Shown here one piece after another: positions 60,484 to 64,000 of a DNA stretch of 64,000 nucleotides (positions are counted from its first letter, which is position 1; each line of letters opens with the position of its first letter). The DNA is from Thiosocius sp963719025 (GTDB lineage Bacteria; Pseudomonadota; Gammaproteobacteria; Chromatiales; Chromatiaceae), in contig CAVRBK010000056.1 of the NCBI GenBank assembly GCA_963719025.1, positions 13,990 through 77,989 of the forward strand, given 5' to 3'. The notes below the pieces were generated by a model that saw nothing but the letters and a program-made list of their open reading frames with translations, did no database searches and was not told where the DNA came from. Both the position numbers and the translations under genes were made by a program.

Positions 60484-62858
60484 TCAACCTTTCTTCTTTC
60501 GACCCTTCTTGCGCCGCCCTTTCGCTTCGCCCTGGGGCGCTGCCTTCTTGGCAGCATCGCCAGCGTCCTTGGGTTTTCCCTTGCCGCTGTCCGTGCCGCG
60601 TGGTCTGCGACGCTTCTTCGGCCTGTCGCCATCGCGCGGCCGGCCACGTCCCTTGCCTGGGCCCTCGATTTTTTCCGCAAGGACAAAATCGATCTTGCGA
60701 TCGTCGATATTAACCGCGGCCACCTTGACCTTCAGGGTGTCGCCGAGGCGGTACACCTTGCCGGTGCGTTCGCCACTCAGGCGATGTCCGGTCGGGTCAA
60801 AGTGGAAATAGTCATAGTCGAGCGCGGTGATATGCACCAGGCCTGATACGTAGATGCCGGTGAGCTCAACAAAAATGCCGAAACTGTTGACGCCGGAAAT
60901 CACGCCCTTCGAAGCTGTCACCGACCTTGTCCAGCATGAACTCACACTTCAGCGTATCGGCCGAATCACGGGTCGCATCGTCGGCACGGCGTTCGGTCGC
61001 CGAACAATGCTCGCCCATCGCCGCCAGATGCTGGTGGGTATACTCAAAGGCCTCCAGCGGCTCATCGGTCAACAGGTGCTTGAGCGCACGGTGCACCATC
61101 AGGTCCGGGTAACGGCGGATCGGCGAGGTGAAGTGCGCATAGGCGGGGAACGCCAGGCCGAAATGCCCGACATTGTTGTCCGAGTAAACGGCCTGCATCA
61201 TCGACCGAAGCAGCACCACCTGGATCACATGAAAATCCGGGCGTTCCTTCACCTTTTGCAGCAGGTTTGCATAGTCCTTCGCGGTCGGATCCTTGCCGCC
61301 ATCGAGGCGTAACCCCAATTCGGCGAGAAAGTCGCCCAGGTCTGACAACTTTTCGCTGCTCGGCTTTTCGTGAATGCGGTAGAGCGCCGGCATCTTCTTG
61401 CGCAACAGATGACGCGCTGCGGCGACATTGGCCGCCAACATGCATTCCTCGATCACCTTGTGCGCGTCGTGCCGCACCATGGGCACGATGCCCGCCAGTT
61501 TGCCCTGCTCGTCGAATCGGAAACGCGTCTCCACGGTATCGAAGTCGATCGCCCCACGCTCGGCCCGGGCCTCGTGCAACAGGCGGTACAGGCCGTACAG
61601 ATCATGCAGGTGCGGCAGCACGTCGGCATGCTGTTCGCACAGCTCGGCGTCGCCGTCCATCAGCATCGCGCCGACCTGGTCATAGGTCAGGCGCGCATGC
61701 GAGTTCATAACCCCCTCGAAAAAGCGCGAGCGGAAGAGCTTGCCTTCGGCATCGAAAAACAGCTCGGCCGTCATGCACAGGCGATCGACCTTCGGATTGA
61801 GCGAACACAGGCCGTTGGACAGCACCTCAGGCAGCATCGGGATGACGCGGTCCGGGAAGTACACCGAGTTGCCGCGCTTGTAGGCCTCCTCGTCGAGCGC
61901 CGTCTCCGGCACCACATACGCGGACACATCGGCGATCGCCACCAGCAGGCGCCAGCCCTTCTTCGTGCGTTCACAGAAAACCGCATCGTCGAAATCGCGC
62001 GCATCGGCCCCGTCGATCGTCACCAGCGGCGTGCTGCGCAGATCGACCCGGCCCTTGCTTCGCCGCCTCCGGCACCTCGGGCACCAATCCGCTGATCTCC
62101 CGCTCGACAACATCCGGCCATTCCAGCGGGATATCGTGGGCGCGGATCGCAACGTCGGTCGCCATCCCCGGGGCGAGATGATCACCCAGGATCTCCACCA
62201 CCTCGCCGAGTGGCTGACGCCACTGTTCCGGATGATCGGTGATGTGTACCACCACCATCTGGCCACTTTTCGCACCCTGCAGCTTGTCCGGTGTAATCAG
62301 CACCTGTTGCGCAATACGCTTGTTGTCCGGCAGCAGAATGGCCACGCCGGCGTCGACCTGCAGGCGCCCGACAAGGTTCTCGAAGGCGCGCTCCAGCACC
62401 TCGACCACCGCCGCCTCGCGCCGGCCCCGACGGTCCAGGCCGGCTACGCGAGCGACGATCCGGTCGCCATGCCACAGGCGGCGCATCTCACGCGGCCCCA
62501 GGAACAGATCGTCGCCACCCTCGTCTGCCTTGAGAAAGCCAAAACCATCCGGGTGGCCGATCACCCTGCCGTGGATCAGATCTTCGTGGTTGACGACGCA
62601 ATAACCGCCACGCCGGTTAACCACGACCTGGCCATCGCGCGCCATGGCCCTGAGCCGCCGCGACAGCGCCTCGCGCCGCTCAGGCGCCGTGAGATCCATG
62701 GCCTCGGCGAGGCCATCGAACGCCAGCGGCGCGCCGTGCTCATCAATCAGGTTAATGATGAATTCGCGACTCGGAATCGGATTTTCGTACTTCTTGGCCT
62801 CGCGAGCCTCGTAAGGGTCGCGATCACCGGCGGGGCGTCGTGGTTTGCGTCTGGACAC
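60484..62858 (-). CDS. rnr: ribonuclease R (two frameshifts)
   Basis: Repaired length is 790 residues. Domains in order: N-terminal helix-turn-helix, cold-shock domains (RVIGHPDGFGFLKADEGGDD), RNB catalytic core with DGADARDFDDAVFCE and LLVAIADVSAYV, HFTSPIRRYPDLMVHR, an S1 domain (GVISGVNSFGIFVELTGIYV) and a Lys/Arg-rich tail (KKRRRPRGTDSGKGKPKDAG). It degrades structured RNA 3' to 5'. Breaks in GGG runs near 62053 and 60906 each hold one base too many. The start is a GTG at 62858 with a poor ribosome site. It is divergent from tRNA-Leu. Confidence 0.94.
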
Positions 62859-62905
62859 GGTAAGGGGGGTTCTCTATTTGGACTCGTGATCCCGCCATTG
62901 TAGCG

Positions 62906-62934
62906 TTGACAGCCCCCCTGTGTCGCTGTACAGT
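62906..62934 (+). promoter_or_regulatory. sigma-70 promoter of tRNA-Leu
   Basis: Perfect TTGACA (62906-62911), 17-base spacer, TACAGT (62929-62934; four of six). Transcription would start near 62941, about 29 bases before the mature tRNA 5' end. Confidence 0.7.
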
Positions 62935-62969
62935 CCGCGCTTCCGTTTTTGGGACCACCCGGAAACGAT

Positions 62970-63056
62970 GCCGAAGTGGCGGAATTGGTAGACGCGCATG
63001 GTTCAGGTCCATGTCTGGGAAACCAGGTGGAGGTTCAAGTCCTCTCTTCGGCACCA
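62970..63056 (+). tRNA. leuX-like: tRNA-Leu(CAG)
   Basis: An 87-base class II tRNA including an encoded CCA. The acceptor arms GCCGAAG and CTTCGGC pair; the D-loop has GGAATTGGTAGACGC as in other leucine tRNAs; the anticodon loop reads TTCAGGT, giving anticodon CAG (decodes CUG). The variable arm is long and the T arm has GTTCAAGTC. Followed directly by a terminator, so it is a single-gene transcript. Confidence 0.97.
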
Positions 63057-63060
63057 ACAC

Positions 63061-63097
63061 AAAAAACCCCTTTGCCGATCTGGCTCAGGGGTTTTTT
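63061..63097 (+). terminator. Rho-independent terminator after tRNA-Leu
   Basis: Stem AAAAAACCCCT (63061-63071) and AGGGGTTTTTT (63087-63097) with a 15-base loop and a T-run on the plus strand, five bases after the tRNA. Confidence 0.92.
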
Positions 63098-63425
63098 ATT
63101 GCCCGCAGATCATGCTGCCGGCACGCACCTCGGTGGATACCAACGGCATAACAGGCGGGGATCTTTGACACCCTAAGGGGCCAATCCGTACAGGCGCCCA
63201 AAAAAAACGGGCTGTCGCGGGGAGAGCGAGAGCCCGTAAAGCGCTAGTTTTCGCGCCAGAGGAGAGCATCGTGATCATCGCCAATCCAAGCCAGTGATAT
63301 CACGTCTACATTCAACTGATCGGCCACCACCGGCGAACATTGAAAATCTCGTCCCTTTTGTTCCTATCCCTACCCCTGCAAGCAACAGCTATGGTTGAAC
63401 GATACCTGACCCAAGGACCTGGTCT
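63098..63425. other. 328-base stretch without a protein gene
   Basis: It holds no convincing ORF with a ribosome site on either strand. The notable element is an orphan minus-strand terminator (63207-63237) that lacks an obvious gene ahead of it. The last 60 bases before 63426 probably carry the promoter of the macro-domain gene; no clear hexamers were found. Confidence 0.6.
63207..63237 (-). terminator. orphan intrinsic terminator (possible small-RNA 3' end)
   Basis: ACGGGCT (63207-63213) pairs with AGCCCGT (63231-63237); on the minus strand the stem is followed by eight T residues. No coding frame with a ribosome site leads into it from the minus strand, so it may end a small RNA or an unannotated antisense transcript. 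Confidence 0.5.
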
Positions 63426-64000
63426 ATGCCCAACAGAGATCCGAACATGCTCGCGCGAGCCCATGTAACCGTCGCTGACATCACCGAGCTGCGGGTCGAT
63501 GCCATCGTCAACGCCGCCAACGAGACCCTGCTCGGCGGCGGCGGTGTCGACGGTGCCATTCATCGCGCGGCAGGCCCGGAACTGCTCCAGGCCTGTCGTC
63601 GGCTGGAAGGCTGCGCCACCGGCGATGCGAAAATCACGCCCGGATTCAACCTGCCGGCAGACTTCGTCATCCACACCGTCGGCCCGATCTGGCAGGGCGG
63701 CGGACACAACGAACCCGACCTGCTGGCCTCGTGCTACCGGCGCTCGCTGGAGGTCGCGGATGCGGCAGGCGTGCGTTCGATTGCACTGCCGAGTATCAGC
63801 AGCGGGGCCTACGCTTACCCGATCGAGCAGGCCGCCAGGATTGCTGTCGTAACGGTCGCGCAACAACTGCCCCTGTTGCGCTCGGTATCCGACATCACCT
63901 TCTGTTGTTTTTCAGCGGCAGACGCGCAGGTCTACGAGCATTGCCTTGCACAGGTTCCGGCAGATCGCTGGCGCGTCGTCGGAATGTTCGATCAGCCGAG
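63426..64000 (+). CDS. macro-domain protein, YmdB-like (O-acetyl-ADP-ribose deacetylase); 3' end cut by window
   Basis: The ATG at 63426 opens a frame that stays open to the end of the window (191 codons). It has the macro-domain core DAIVNAANETLLGGGGVDGA (residues about 25-44), IHRAAGPELLQACR, CATGDAKITPG and VIHTVGPIWQGGG, then IALPSISSGAYAYP. These motifs match YmdB-type enzymes that remove acetyl from O-acetyl-ADP-ribose or ADP-ribose from proteins. YmdB is about 177 residues, so most of the domain is seen and only the tail is missing. Monocistronic as far as visible. Confidence 0.88.
   Translation, partial: MPNRDPNMLARAHVTVADITELRVDAIVNAANETLLGGGGVDGAIHRAAGPELLQACRRLEGCATGDAKITPGFNLPADFVIHTVGPIWQGGGHNEPDLLASCYRRSLEVADAAGVRSIALPSISSGAYAYPIEQAARIAVVTVAQQLPLLRSVSDITFCCFSAADAQVYEHCLAQVPADRWRVVGMFDQP

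Noticed and set aside
62824..63060. Minus-strand open frame overlapping tRNA-Leu
   Set aside because: It covers the tRNA and its promoter and has no ribosome site or recognisable motif; a chance frame.
63312..63866. Minus-strand open frame opposite the macro-domain gene
   Set aside because: It is the antisense shadow of a clearly conserved domain on the plus strand.

Overview
The window looks like a chromosomal segment of a flagellated, GC-rich gammaproteobacterium. The evidence is the smc-zipA-ligA block, the rnr-rlmB-rpsF-rpsR-rplI-dnaB-radA block, a FleQ/FleS/FleR-type flagellar cascade and a general L-amino-acid (Aap) transporter. The PEP-CTERM/XrtA regulators (PrsK, PrsR, PrsT) together with a V/A-type ATPase suggest an environmental, possibly Chromatiales-like sulfur-oxidising lineage. 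That placement is inference: no taxonomic marker gene is present and no search could be run.

Layout. 0-9 kb: end of an EAL protein, a small protein, a Kef-like antiporter, a secreted Cys-rich peptide, a GYF_2/pentapeptide membrane protein, a FliK-like/FlhB2 pair, and aapJQMP behind a sigma-54-like promoter. 9-18 kb: ligA, zipA, smc, queF and an FGGY sugar kinase. 17.6-28 kb: PEP-CTERM/exopolysaccharide locus (prsT, prsR, prsK, a sugar transferase and, divergently, a UDP-sugar dehydrogenase and a UDP-glucuronate epimerase). 28-33.7 kb: thrC, an RpfE-type gene, hom, an alaC-type aminotransferase and a Mth938-family gene. 33.8-42.3 kb: a nine-gene V/A-type ATPase operon (H-C-I-K-F-E-A-B-D). 42.3-52.3 kb, opposite strand: fliEFGHIJ and the regulators flrA, flrB, flrC, with sigma-54 promoters in front of flrB and fliE. 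52.4-63 kb: a CorC-type protein, a PilZ protein, radA, dnaB, rplI, a DUF2232-like gene, rpsR, rpsF, rlmB and rnr. 63-64 kb: tRNA-Leu(CAG), a possible small RNA and a truncated macro-domain gene.

Sequence quality matters for every entry. Sixteen genes, several of them normally essential (dnaB, rplI, hom, rnr), are broken by single-base frameshifts. I count 34. Every one can be repaired by removing one base, none requires adding one, and after repair every gene has family-typical length. I read these as uncorrected insertion errors in a draft assembly, not as pseudogenes, and annotate each gene over its full repaired span.

How the parts fit: FlrA (RpoN activator) probably drives flrBC, and FlrC then drives fliE-fliJ, which encode the MS-ring, the switch protein and the export ATPase complex. 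PrsK/PrsR/PrsT and the EPS enzymes form a surface-polysaccharide and sorted-protein module. The V/A-ATPase is a separate rotary ion pump whose direction and ion cannot be decided from sequence. I found no insertion sequence, CRISPR array, prophage or clearly novel multi-gene system. The best leads are regulatory sites, a LigA insertion, the V-ATPase c-subunit architecture and a candidate small RNA.
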